Shown: in pieces, positions 47,029 through 58,564 of the stretch
Position numbering within the stretch: the first letter of the stretch is position 1
Layout: each line of letters starts with the position of its first letter
From: Sclerodactyla briareus
Lineage: Eukaryota; Echinodermata; Holothuroidea; Dendrochirotida; Sclerodactylidae
Length of the DNA: 64,000 nucleotides
Direction of reading: 5' to 3'
NCBI GenBank assembly: GCA_026419785.1
Contig: JAODTK010005803.1
Location: forward strand, 1-64,000
Notes under the pieces: model-generated
Told to the model about the DNA's origin: nothing
The model's input: the letters and a program-made list of their open reading frames with translations, nothing else
The model's database searches: none
Position numbers and translations under genes: made by a program

Positions 47029-48038
47029 ATGGAGAACCTAACTAACCTTGACAATACGGCGAATGCGATGGCATGGTAGAAGGCTCAACAATCGCCGCCT
47101 TGGTCTGGTTTCACTCGCTATTTTAGGCATACTAGGGAATGTTGGTGTTATTTTTGGTTTCTACAAACTGCCAGTAGCTCCTAAATGTTATGAATATCCT
47201 GATCATCAACCAGCAATAGTAACCTTTGTCCTCCTCCGTGCTGCTCCCGGTGACGTTCCTACCGTCCGAGATTAGTTGGTGACCATCAGTGGAAGTCACT
47301 ATTTTCTAGCCTCATTCATATGTCGCGTGTGGGTGTCCCAATTTGTTTACACTGACTTTCAATCCCACATTCATCAAAATTTCTATCGCCGAATCTCGTG
47401 TTCCTAACACTGGAAAATATTTTTGCTATAGTGTATCCATTAAAAACCATATGGAAGCCCCCAAAGGGAAGAGCGACAACGATTTGTGTCATTGCATGGG
47501 TTGTTTGCACTCTGACTGTTATGTACTTTCCTTGTGTGCACCACTCGACAGGATTGGCGAATGCCGATGGTAAAAGCAGGTCGGAGGGCATACGTGTAGC
47601 CATTGCCTCACAGTGGCATGTACCACGACCTACTTGATACCAATCTCTCTGGGCATTATATTTGCTTATGGATCCATCTTGTCTGAATTCGACTACCCGC
47701 GAAAGCGGATTTCGCTGGCATGAAGTCCTTCCGCCGCCAGTGACCAAATACGGGAGAGGGGAAGAAAAATGTATTGGTAATCATTAATAACAGTGTGTCA
47801 GCATATGTTGTTGACTGGACACCAAATCAAATCTTACATTATACATAACGTGAAGGCTCCGCGGGATTGGTCGGCACCGTTTTTCAACCAATGGCATTCT
47901 CATTCCTTTGCGGTGGGTAACGTTTGCATCAACCCGTTCATCTATGCACTAAAGTATGACCGCTTCAAACAAGGATTGCGGAAGATTCTTCGCAAACCAA
48001 ATAATTTGAACACGCAAGCATCAGAAGAAAACTTGTAA
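47029..48038 (+). pseudogene. Class A (rhodopsin-like) GPCR, intronless, frameshifted
   Basis: Seven-transmembrane receptor for an unknown ligand, at the cell surface. The ATG at 47029 gives MENLTNLDNT, with an extracellular N-glycosylation site. A frameshift near 47075 leads to TM1 (LVSLAILGILGNVGVIFGF, with the GN motif). TM2 reads MNILIINQ in another frame. TM3 has ICRVWVSQFVY. The TM3 end/loop 2 is FLTLENIFAIVYPLK (ENI where ERY is expected, explained by one lost and one gained base). TM4 is TTICVIAWVVCTLTVMYFP, TM5 has TYLIPISLGIIFAYGS, TM6 has NSVSAYVVDWTPNQIL, and TM7 is GNVCINPFIYALKYDRFKQG, with NPxxY-type NPFIY. The tail ends at TAA 48036-48038. Length (about 336 codons) is normal. 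At least four frame changes are needed: a pseudogene, or an intact gene with read errors. Loop and TM style suggest a peptide-type receptor; this is inference. Confidence 0.8.
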
Positions 48039-48054
48039 AGTCAGCTGGCTTCAT

Positions 48055-48300
48055 AGCGACATGGAATAGACATCGATATCGTATTGGTAACTACCGTGTT
48101 CTGGTTTGGCTTGCAATTTATTAACACATGGATAGACATCGATATCGTTAATCTAAATACCGGTAATAGGTTTGCTGGCGAGTCATTGCACGGACTAAAC
48201 ATATATAGATATTGTCTATATCGTGAATACCGGTAGTGGTTAGCTGGCGATTCATCGACGCATAGATCGACATCGATATCGTATATCGTAACTACCTGTA
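48055..48300. repeat. Three-copy tandem repeat just after the GPCR stop
   Basis: Three diverged units of about 75-110 bases carry 'GACATCGATATCGT', then 'TAACTACCGGTAAT-GG', then 'TTAGCTGGCGA-TCAT-GA'. They start near 48069, 48134 and 48250. The ATCGATATCG palindrome recurs in two of them. They begin within 20-30 bases of the receptor stop and so would sit in its 3' UTR. Confidence 0.7.
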
Positions 48301-51300
48301 ATTGATAACAAACGAAGAGAGCGAGAGAGGGAAAGAGGAACGGGAGTTTACATTGACAGGCCGAATAGGCGGATACGAGTAACTAGGCCTAACATAGTCA
48401 GCCTCTGAAAATAAATTAGGAGGAATAGTATGGAGAACGATTTAAAGAACATCGGGAGAGTGACCTATGTATAGACTGTAGATTGTTGACTTCTGGCTAA
48501 TTTGGGCTCCAAGCTGAATACGCGTTTCCCCTCAAGTGTGAATAACCCTACTGCCTCGAGTATGGGAAACTGATCTTCAATCAGCCGTCTTGCTGCCAAT
48601 GCTGATTTCAGGATCAACAGACACTATTAATTTACGAGAGCCTGCCTCTTTTTAACCTCCACTGGCAAAGAGAAAGGCTATCACTGATGACGCGGGACGT
48701 TATTATTCCATGTTTAGTACACATGTGACTGATGAGGCGGGGAGGGTAATGGAGAGGGGCAATCTGGGTCGAGGTAAATGAGTTATGTATTCATGAATAC
48801 CTCCAGCTGGAGCTCAAAACGACACCTATGCTATGGTGGCTGAACAGGATGGTGTCCAGCTATATTCCGCTCCCGCTCTCATAAGTCCTCTCTCATTTAT
48901 AAACAGAAACATATTCGTGTTAGTGTTCAAAGGCTCCATAGTTTTCAATCACAAGGTAGAATAGGCAGAAGAAATGGTCAAAACACCGCCTTTCATCTTA
49001 CCATTTGACAAACTCCTTTAGCTTACTCGCTTCATACCAAAAGTCTCGAATTCGGTTATTGGAGTGCATTCACTCATGAGCGTGTATTATCGTGATTCCT
49101 ATCAGAGGTCATGCTACTTTTGTAACAATCCAATCAGACACGGTTGTCCCATGCTAGAATGGTTTTATGGCGTTTCCGCCGCTGTTTTCTCGACATGACA
49201 GAATGCCAATACAGTTGAAACGAAACCAGAAAGAAACATCCTGATGTATGAATAACAAGAGAATCACCACTGGTGATATGTTTGGCGCTTTCCCACTTGT
49301 TAATTTCAATTTCATTGAGACCGGGAACCGTGATTTGCTGGTGTGTGATCAGCGTACTATGAAATCATTTCTAATACTTTCAGATATCTTCTTGCTCATT
49401 CGTATGCGTTGACATACCAGTTCAAAGAAATATCCATGAACGGAATGATAACCACTCGGTAACTCATTTCCCCCCGCCACTTGCCAAAGTGGGTGATATC
49501 ATATCGTTTGTCCCCCCCCCCACTTTTCCGGACAGTGAATAAAAATAAAAAACGGACATGACCGAATTTTGTATCACTCTAAACTGCTTCAAATTTTGTC
49601 AAACTAAGCAAACACCGCGTTGAAAATTGTCTGACGTCCCCTAAATTCCAGTGCGGCCCCAGTTGGACGGATCTGGCCCGACTTGGGCCGAAGTCGAAGG
49701 AATTACCCAGCTTCCTACCCCGCGTTCTTCGAATTTTAAATGCGAACTAGCCAAAGTGCATACATTTTCAATTTCCAAGTGTTTCGCGCGCAATGGCGTT
49801 TTTCTTCCAGGCGTTTGTAAATATGCGAATGTTATGCAGTTATGATTCGAATCATTTTGTTCACATGAATAATTTCAAAGCCTTGGGGCGCCTCCCCCCC
49901 CCCCCACCCCCATTTTTTCCGAGATGACCAAATTCGGGCAAAAATTCGTGGAAATTTCGAGAAGAAAGGCAAATTGGAAAAAATGCCTGAATTTTCTCCT
50001 GGCAGTACTCTTCTTCGATAAATTTCGCGGAAAACACAGAAAACAAAACTACTGAATGACTGACTGATTAAAATTCGGGCAAAAACGAATTTTCTGCTCC
50101 CACATTGGAATGGTCCCGTAACCCTATGGCTCCTCCCTTCGATCCCACCACCCGACCGTTCGAAAAGTAGTGGAAATACCATGTGGGAATACTCCGTATA
50201 GAAACATCTTAGTATGCACAATGACAACTTTTTTGTCTGTCTTTTAACTCAAATCACACATGTAAATGGGGCGCTATTGCGCGTGCAGTGCCGTTCCCGT
50301 GAACTGGGGGGGTAAATGAAATCTGAAATTATCGTGATACGATTCGCGCCAACCAATGGTTGGCGCATCAGGCGTAGATGGTAATTTGCATTCGATGGTG
50401 CCCCCCCCCCCCCCCCTTCCTCCCCACGCATCGACGCCCCTGTCGTACGAGATACAACATCTGCATCACTGTGAACAGTCGTCATTGGTGACAGGTGGCC
50501 GCTTTGGTGTGTCCATAGCGCGTTGCCCCTGAATTGCGTCTGAACAGCGATACAGAATGTACTGCATTGAAAACTATTATCAACGCATTAGTGCTCCTCG
50601 GTTTCCGTTAAAGTATGAAAGAAACGAGTGGCTATTGGCAATTCAACGAGTATACTGGATCATTTTATCGCTTTGGTAATTTATTCGCATGTATAATTCT
50701 AGTCAGCAATGTTCATTACTGTGATCAAAATGCAGTGATGTATGTATGTATATCTGAATGGTCGGTAGCTATGTAGGTAGGTAGGTAGGTAGTATAATTC
50801 TGACCCATTTAACAGATCCGTTGGCATCATTTCCCTCTCTGGCGAAGCGATGGATAGAATTTCCGTTATCTAGGTTAAGCACTTTTCATTTCACCCCTCT
50901 CTCTGTCATTGTTGATATTCCTAACTAAAATAACCACTGGAAATATCACAGGATTTCGTTCAAACCTAGTTTTGAAGCCCCCCACATATGGGGGACCTTC
51001 CTCCCAAAATGTTCATCCCGACTAAACCTCCTTTACCCTTGTAAATGATCGTTTTTTCCGATCTTGAGAATCAAGGAATTCATCCTTTAATTCCATTCCC
51101 AGGCAGTGATACCTTCCTGATTTAGGGGTACAAAAATCAAAAGTTTTTGTCCCAGTCGCGCTACGACGCTTCACCTAGTACGCTCTGCTAGAATTGAGTC
51201 ATATGCGATCTGTTAAGAGAGACATCTGGCCAGTGTTTGTTGGTCCTGTTTATGGCCAGGAATTTCATTTCCACTAATCTAGCGGCGTTAAAAACTAAAA

Positions 51301-52660
51301 TTCCACGATCGCGCAGCTGTAGTGATCATCTCGCCGCGTTATACTCATTGTCTCTCATTGAGAAAAAAACCTTAGTCTGTGTCTTTCAATTTCGAAAGTT
51401 GTCACCCTCTAAATATTCCTACCCCCACCCCAGCTACGGCGCCTGGTACCTGCGCTTGATTATAACTTTTACACTCCTCAATATTAAGGACGTCCTGCCT
51501 ACAGCACGTAAATTTTTTAGTATGTACCTCGTATATCCTATGTTTAACTCCACCAACGCTTTACAAGGCTGCTACAAAAAAAAGTAAAAAAAAAAAAAAA
51601 AACCTCTGTACCCTGAAAGCTTCCCGTTAACAGCATCTCAGTCTGCATCAAGTGTGAAGCCCCCAAAGCTAGAAGACAGCTGCGGAAGGTTCCCGTGAAT
51701 ACGATCGAAACGCATGAAGCCACTTTGAGACCTTGAAATTGTACTTGCCTGTGCAAGGTGGCTAGTGGGAATGCCTCCCTCCACAGGGAGGATTCCATTC
51801 TCGATTCCAAAGCAGCCCCAACCACTGCATTACATAACCAACAAACAGCTGGGGTATCAAGAGACAGAACCCGGATAACCGAGTAGGTCAGGGTAAACGG
51901 GGAACTGTTGATTCAGCTCGTTCCCTGTAGCATACCGTGGTACTTCCCAACTCATTTCTGTCTATTTGCTCCTTTCAACCGACTCCCCCTTTAGCCTGTT
52001 TAGTCACCTTTTCACAGGCGGAGAATACCGCGGGCCTATTCGTTAAGCCCCCAAACTAGGCGGGGTGCATCATATCATTTACTCTTTTTACATCTGATTG
52101 CCGCTCATTGTCGAGTGATTTTCAGTTAAACTAGTAGCTTCGGTACTTCCTATGTGTGTAACAATAGACATTCAGGTAGAAATTATCAAATTCGTATTCT
52201 TAGAAGAGGATAAACGCATTACAAATAGAACTAGCATTGTTCAAGTATTAGAAAGCTGATCCCACGGTGGAGGGTATCACGTTCTCCGGGTTTCGAGACC
52301 ACCAGTTGGCTTCATTGCTCAATTAGGAGGGCGCTCGTCGGAATCCGTGAAGCCCTGAATGAAGCTTTTCACACTACCAGGATTCCCGACCTTCATGCCG
52401 CTCTGTCTCACATGATTGCCACTAAAAGGTTCCCGCTCATGATTCTCATAAATAATGTAACACGGAATTACCACACAAGACCCCCTACGAGGCATACATA
52501 CAAGGGTGGCGATCGCCCTAGAAGATGTACGCCTTGATGAAGTAGTGTTATGAGTGCAGCATACGATACAGATGACGGTGTAGTGCCACTTCAACCACAC
52601 AAATGAACATCAAATACGTGATGATAACAAGCGGATAACATACAATGCAATGATGGCTAC
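48301..52660. other. No gene recognised; simple repeats
   Basis: Includes a GTAG microsatellite (50765-50793), C runs at 49515-49523, 49896-49906 and 50401-50416, and an A-rich tract (51575-51602). The minus-strand frame 49832-50227 and the frame 51237-51587 have no recognisable motif. Confidence 0.4.
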
Positions 52661-52664
52661 TTAC

Positions 52665-52847
52665 AAAGAAAATAGAGGTCATGGCAGGGGGAACTGTGAG
52701 GTCAAAGACAGTACAATGAACCAGTGGCTCATTTCGCTTACAGGCCAACATCTTGCAACGCTTCTCCAAACTTTGTTGGAGCCTATGTTGCCACTCACTT
52801 AGAATTTTTACAATAGCTTTCAGTCTTTCGATTATGTCAAGCCACGC
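52665..52847 (-). CDS. Candidate internal exon, gustatory-receptor-like (GRL) C-terminal region
   Basis: On the - strand, a 183-base (61-codon) open segment is followed immediately by GTAAGTAG, a near-consensus splice donor (52664-52657). It is preceded by a weaker AG acceptor (CTAAAAG). Both boundaries are phase 0. The segment reads a helix-rich, basic stretch (IIERLKAIVKILSEWQHRLQ, then SLEKRCKMLACKRNEPL) and ends VHCTVFDLTVPPAMTSIFF. In insect and other invertebrate Gr/GRL proteins the segment before the last transmembrane helix has the order L-x-x-L-E, then F-x-L-x-x-P-x-x-T-S-I. A conserved phase-0 intron precedes the TY-hhhhh-Q helix. I could not find that following exon downstream, and the acceptor is poor, so this is a hypothesis. 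Confidence 0.35.
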
Positions 52848-53316
52848 CTTTTAGACCAGGAAACAGCCCGAGTATGGGAACATCTCATACGACTAATGAA
52901 AATAACGGCGTTTTAAAGGAGTTAAGTGTATCCAGCGTAATAAATAGTTGAGACAGTTGATATTTCTGAAACTTCGATTCATAGGTTCGATTTATGAAGC
53001 GTCGTAAGGACGGGGAACTTCGACCACAAACGCCTATCCGCACGTCCGATCACAACCAGAAGGTCTGGCTTTCTGTGTTGGACACAATTAAGTCAACACG
53101 AAGCTGATCACCAAACATATCACTAGATAGTAATCCTATTACTGGAAATTTCGACTGCCGGGTTGTGCTTCAAAATTTCATTCCTTCTACTGTATAAGGA
53201 GTAGCAATACTATCGTGTCCTGCAACATTGAATATTGCGAAACACCATGCAACCATTTTGGATATGAACACTGTGTCACAGGGGTTATTACAAAAGTGAC
53301 ACGGATTTGGGTAGGC

Positions 53317-53390
53317 CATACATACATACATACATACATACATACATACATACATACATACATACATACATACACATACAACATACATAC
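53317..53390. repeat. (CATA)n microsatellite
   Basis: About 70 bases of CATA repeats with one break near 53374. Frames on both strands across it (Tyr-Ile-His or Met-Tyr-Val-Cys repeats) are artefacts. Confidence 0.95.
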
Positions 53391-54939
53391 CGAGGAATAA
53401 TATTGGGCATATGTTGTGATTAGGCACGCTCTGAAAAACTGAGGATTCTCCAAACTTTGTTTGTATTGTTTATCGCTAGAAGTGCGATTCAGCTGGGCGA
53501 CCCGGGGGTGGATTCCCTAACCCGTCCAGGACACAGGCTCTGCGGGTGTGTACGTTTAGGGTGCAAAGGAGTTCAGATCAGAATCCTGACTCGATCCCCA
53601 TCTCCACAACAAAACCTAGGTAAAATTGGTGTAAAATGGCTTTAGAAGAAAAAATAATTTTGCCATATAACTGTATCAACTGCTGGGAAAAATTGTGGGA
53701 GAGAAAACCGAGAACTTTCGTTTGGGACGACTCCATTCAAAGGGGAAAGCGGAACTGGACCCTCTTCCTTCTTACTCGTAGACAAGTTCATTTTTCGGTA
53801 TTATCCGTAGAGTTCCAGCTGCAAAACTATTCATTGGAGTTCGGAGCCCGAGGACGATGGACGTCTCGGCAGTGCTGTTGGGACTAGGCATGTCTCCTGA
53901 AATGTGTCCACGCAACCCACGGTAAGAGCGGGTACCTTGTTGGGTGATTGTTGAGGAGTTAGCGTTGCCGTCGTCTATGGGACAGCCCATTGGGAAGTCG
54001 CCCAGGGGACATGTGGAAGAGGGACGTATGAAAATGTTGCGTCGGGAGTGAACAATCAAGAGGTGCGTGCTGTAGAGTATGGGTGTGACTAGTCACTGAT
54101 TATGATCAAGGGTAATATCCTGTAAAGCTTTGAACTTGTCCCTCGACGGGGGAAACGCTATATAAGAACGAGATATCATTATTCAAAAAAGGGCTGCCAC
54201 AATGTCCGCAGCCTTGGGACCAGTGGTGGGGAGGACAACTACAAAAGGGGGAGAACCGATTGAGGCTCATCGAGTGGTGAATAAAAGAAAACAGGGACAC
54301 GAAAAAACAAAAAACAAACAAAGCTACTCGGCCCCTCCCTCTCCTCATCTTCGAACCACCGCGCCACCCACTCTAGCATCTCCTCGGAAAATAGGACCCC
54401 AGGGATTAGTTTTACTCTATTTCTTACATGAGCTTTCATATTACCAGTAGTAGCTTTGATGGAGGATCAGGATCTTTGTTTTTGATCTTGAGATTTAGGA
54501 TTTCTTCCTCTCAGGGAGATGGTATTGAGGGCAGAGAGGACATAGAGTGTGGGAAGTAACTTGGGTACCCTACTATTAGCTAGGGTAGTTGGCATATAAG
54601 TCGAGTCGGTTTTGAAGTTGGTGTATTCTGTTGATAAAGCAACTCTGTTGGCCGTGGCTGTGGGGGGGTTGGCACCCCTCCCCTCCTCTTCTTTCATTCG
54701 CTGGGTACACTGTCGAAAATTTACATGAAAGCTGTGCCCACTGCAGCACAGCACGCCGTATGAGGGGTGGGCAAAAACCTTCGGGAATCCGAGTCGGAGA
54801 AGGAGAAGGACCCCGACTGGTGTGGTTCGGGTGGGGGAACTTGTGTTAGTGGTGCTGAGGTATCGTACACCTCTCCGCACTAGTCGCACCTCAATATGAG
54901 GGTGGGGGTCGTTGGTTCCTGGATCATCATCTCCCTTCA
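53391..54939. other. No gene recognised upstream of LINE 2
   Basis: Short frames on both strands (53636-53887 +, 53772-54059 -, 54106-54439 -, 54467-54940 -), none with a motif I recognise. The last of these overlaps the expected start of the LINE and may simply be its reverse complement. ORF1 or a 5' UTR of the LINE could lie here, but nothing supports it. Confidence 0.4.
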
Positions 54940-55135
54940 TGAGGATGCCTGTTTGCGGTCATTGCGAGTGAAATTTGTAGGTTGGGCATTAGAGTTGCAG
55001 TTGCGCCGGCCGAGGGTTTCAGGCGAGATCACTGTAGGTGGCTACACTATTACTGGTTTGGTCGCGACGATGGTCGGCCGTACGGCAGGCTTGGCTGTTG
55101 CGGTGGCCAACTCACCCTTGTTTCCTTGAAACAAG
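54940..55135 (+). pseudogene. LINE 2 endonuclease (APE-type) fragment
   Basis: N-terminal region of a LINE ORF2 with the apurinic endonuclease-like domain, split over frames. One frame gives MGIRVAVAPAEG (54982 on) and HYYWFGRDDGRPYG; another gives LRRPRVSGEITVGGYTI and then VGRTAGLAVAVANS. Merged in order, these follow the conserved 'GI-V---EVRRPGSGEI-VGGYTYYWSGR-DG---AGVAVAV' stretch of a LINE group widespread in fish and marine invertebrates. The catalytic C-terminal part of the endonuclease is not visible downstream. Confidence 0.65.
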
Positions 55136-55139
55136 GCCG

Positions 55140-57320
55140 CGTGGATTCAGAAAAAGTCAGTCAGGGAAAGGTTCTCCAAAACTTATCGCATTAGGATATA
55201 AATTTCAAGGGTGTTGCGTTGGGTGATGTGACATTCTCAAATTTTTGTTACCTAGCAAGTGAGGTTACAATGAGTTCAGAAAAGGGGCGGCAATGGAAAT
55301 GGGCAATGTCAACAACCCCTACGTTCGCGAAGGCGCGAGATTTTGCCACCAGAATCAGGAACCAATTTTACCAACGACATTGCACGGAACCCTCTTTGAC
55401 CTTTCACTTAGATATGCCTGCCGTTTGTACTCCAAAGATTACAGCCATATTTTATCATATTTCGCGGACCACAGGCGCATGGGAGGGACACTTCCAATCA
55501 GGCTGAGGGTACCAAGCTGAACATCGGGATTTTGTGATCACAGATTCTGAACCGGTGGAACTTTTTTGTTAACATTCGTCAGACCTCGGTTCTATCGCTG
55601 TCCGACCTCAAACTTTTGGCCAGAATATCCAACCAATTGTGCTCCATATAGGGATAACAGGATCTAAACCTTTGGGACATTTAGCTAGCTTACCGTCCCA
55701 ACATCTACCGTCCAAACCATGAATGAGTCATGCCCGAAAGAGCAGGGAAACTCCGAGTTGAAAATCAACGCAGTCTGATAGCCTAGGCTGCTGCAGTTCC
55801 AAATCACGCGTGGTCGCGGGAGTGGGGAACGGACGGAGGCCAAATGGTTTAGTAATAAAAAAGAGGTTGATGTAGTTTTCAAGGTTAATGAGATTGTTGT
55901 TTGATGATCACATCACAACTAGGTATTTTGGGTTATGAGCGGAAATTTCCATAGAGTGTGCGGAGTTGCCGGGAAAGCAACGGGACAAATCCCTACTAGT
56001 ACGCGCGAAACACAAACTTTGCTCACTTTTAGTGTATCGGACGAGTTGTCCATTTTTGTGTCATCTGGCGGCATGATTCCATCGAAATTCAGGCAATATT
56101 TGGACTTTTCGCCTTTTCGCCACTTGAATTTGAAAAGTTTTTTTGACAACGCATTTTTTGAGGCGTCCCTGGCCGCATTTTCGCGAGCCCCCGTGTGCCC
56201 GATAGTGATAGATGTGACCGGGCACCAACTTTCAACGAGTGGTCGCAACCATGATCAAAATTAAATTTTTTTTTTACAGATCACGACAATATATGCAAAC
56301 GAGGCGAACCCTTCTTTAATGTAATTAAAAAACAAACCGGAAGTCAATTTCAGGCATTTTGTTGTTGTAAGGAACATTAGCAAAGGCAAATCATATGCCT
56401 GAAAACACTACCGGTACATAAGATACTGGAAAAAAATGGATATCAGATATAAGCAGAGAATTCACTCAACTTATAATCCAGGTCATAGAATTGTTTAAAC
56501 ACGTTGCATAATGGATATTTCCGTTACAATGTCAGCGGAATAGTAGTCGAGCTCATTTTTTTCTGGGGGGGGGGGGACAAAATGTATTGCGTCCCCCTCA
56601 ACCAAAATGGGGGACAACGCCGTCACCCCCCCCCCCACCCATGATCGTCGCCCTTGGATTTCAATGCTCCCACTGGGGTAGTCGGGAATGCTATGAGTCA
56701 TGTCTTGGCCGGAGGATTGATATAGCAGTTTCAGCTATTTGACTTGAATAAGTCGGGCCTTCGGAAGTGATGGTTATTGAAATTCAAAAATCTGAGCGAG
56801 GTGCTCTGGACTTAGTACTCCAAAAATGGTGTACTGTCAAGGTTATGCCCATGTAACTCATAGATGAAGTGGAGGGTATAATGAACTGCAAGGTCTTCAG
56901 GAGGCGTTAGGTTACCCTGGCAGGGATGAACAACCTCCGAAGCCTGCATCCTCAAAACAGCAGGGGAGTGCATTCGGGATTCCTAGGAGGGTCACTGGGG
57001 CAATTACTCGGGAATTAGTCGAAGCCATCGAAGCGAGCGCCCAGGTCAGTCTAAGTGGTAAGACTCAGCCTGTTGGGGAGTTTTGGCGTACGGCACGGAG
57101 GCACTGCGACAGCAACCGTGAGGCGGAGGTCCGGCGTCTCTTGAGTCCGTGACAGAGGAGTGGTAAGGTTGCAATAGCATCAGTTACACACACGCACGCA
57201 CAGCATTCGGGGAGACTCGCAACCGGCTCTGTGGTGCGATACTCAAGCTGTCAATGCAGATGCGGCAGGGTCTGACCGAGGGACTCCGATGTGAGGACAC
57301 GTTGAGCTGGGTATTTGAGG
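55140..57320. other. Unassigned interval between the LINE 2 domains
   Basis: Open frames 55219-55506 (+) and 55919-56264 (both strands) have no recognised motif. A G run (56564-56575) and a C run (56627-56636) flank GTCCCCCTCAACCAAAATGG and resemble the ends of a short palindromic element. Confidence 0.4.
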
Positions 57321-57324
57321 GAAT

Positions 57325-58300
57325 TTGTACGATGCCGGGCCCAAAGCCTGGAAATTCAGATGGGAAATTTGCAACCTAGCGGCGACCTCCCGTAGACTGC
57401 GAAGTGCCTACGACGAGGAAACCCGAGAGGCATTGGAGCAGTTGAACTGCGGGAAAGCTCTCGGGTCGTGCATACACCCAGAGATGCTCTGGGCTGGTGG
57501 AGCACCGGATACATCCCAACTGACTGGAAAAAAGGGACTTGATAGTTCCAATCTGGAAAGGGAAGGGTGATACCTGACAAAGTCTTTGATAGGATCATCC
57601 TGAAAGGATCCGTTAGAGCTGCTTGCGCATCAGAGCCGTGAGCAGTGGGTTACTCACAAGGGAAATCCCACCGTGGATCACATCTTGGCTCTCCGTGTCT
57701 CAGAGCGGAGGCGGCAATTCCGGTAAGAGGCTTTATTGTGGCCTATATCGATTTCCGCAAGGCGTGTAGGAGGGCTCCTGGAGAATTCTCGAGCAGCATT
57801 TTTGGTGTGCCCCCCTCTTGTACGCCTGGTACCCTCTCTGTATTCTGAAGTGAGAGTGCTGTGAATGTGATGGTGAGTCTCTGACTTTTCCCGTTGTTCA
57901 CGGGGGAGGGACAGGGGTGTACACTGGATCTAACCACTTTTCACTACTGTATGGACTGAAGTATGGGGAGGGTTAGGATAGTAACGGCTTGGGCTCATCG
58001 GCGAGTCGGGTTGATCACCTGGAACCCTTTTCGCGGCTGATGCTCATTACTCAGCCGAGTTGTGAATTATCTTGAATTTATGCCTCGTGGAACACTTGGT
58101 CGCGAGGCAAATCCGTTGGGCCTCCAGGTGTCACGGATCAAGACTAAGCTCCAGTCAGTCTTTTGGTGGAATCTGGGACAGTGCTACTGGGTCTGCCTGG
58201 GGTGGGCGAGAACGTGGCGTCGTCGAGTCCTTGTTTACCCAGCCGGTGTCATTATGACTGGCTTCTTCAAGCCCGAGGTCAGTAGGACGAGTTGGATTGG
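57325..58300 (+). pseudogene. LINE 2 reverse transcriptase remnant
   Basis: RNA-directed DNA polymerase, frameshifted. From 57400: TREALEQLNCGKALGSCIHP, then EMLWAGGAPD (the 'L--GKA-G---I--E-L-AGG' block). TVDHILALRVSERRRQFR follows at 57671-57725. Motif A is VAYIDFRKA (about 57741-57767). Degraded motif B/C surroundings read FPVVHGGGTGVYTGS (57889 on, where 'FPVNTGVRQGC-LAP' is typical). FAADA at 58030-58044 stands in place of the catalytic FADDA. PLGLQVSRIKTKLQ ends the readable part (58116-58157). The first of the paired catalytic aspartates in motif C is alanine here (GCT for GAT). Several stop codons and frame changes mark it as dead or badly sequenced. Confidence 0.75.
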
Positions 58301-58320
58301 TATATGAGGTCATGAAATCA

Positions 58321-58564
58321 CTGCAGTAATTGTGTCCGGTCAAGCTCGTGTTCTGACTCTATTTGCGATTCAGTCTTGCTAATTTAAGTGGAGCCCATTT
58401 GGACTACATCCTCAGGGACCCCACGAGGACATGCGCACATGCACTCAAATACAGTCATTCTTACACACTTACATATGAACCAAAGGCATGTGCCCAGCAC
58501 TCAAATCAAGCCGGCCTACCACTTACTACACGGGACCCCGATCATAGATGACATGGCACACGCA
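58321..58564. other. Junction between LINE 2 and the AGGTCA repeat family
   Basis: Contains CAGGGACCCCACGAGGACAT (58413), whose ACCCCACGAG core recurs at about 59863 (AACCCCACGAGACACT) and 59914 (GACCCCACGAGGCTGC). This suggests the same short unit flanks the repeat on both sides. Confidence 0.45.

Larger units (their letters stand above)
54940..58320 (+). mobile_element. Decayed LINE with endonuclease and reverse transcriptase
   Basis: The endonuclease fragment (54940-55135) and the reverse transcriptase fragment (57325-58300) are in the right order, on the same strand, and about 2.2 kb apart, close to the distance expected in a full ORF2. The intervening 55140-57320 shows no clear LINE motif and may be decayed or partly replaced; it includes a G/C-run palindrome at 56560-56640. 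The family has a different style from the - strand LINE at 36428-39180. No 3' tail was identified. Confidence 0.6.

Noticed and set aside
53490-53620. Possible tRNA-derived SINE with GACTCGATCCC
   Set aside because: The A-box region is not convincing and the arms do not pair. Too weak to list.
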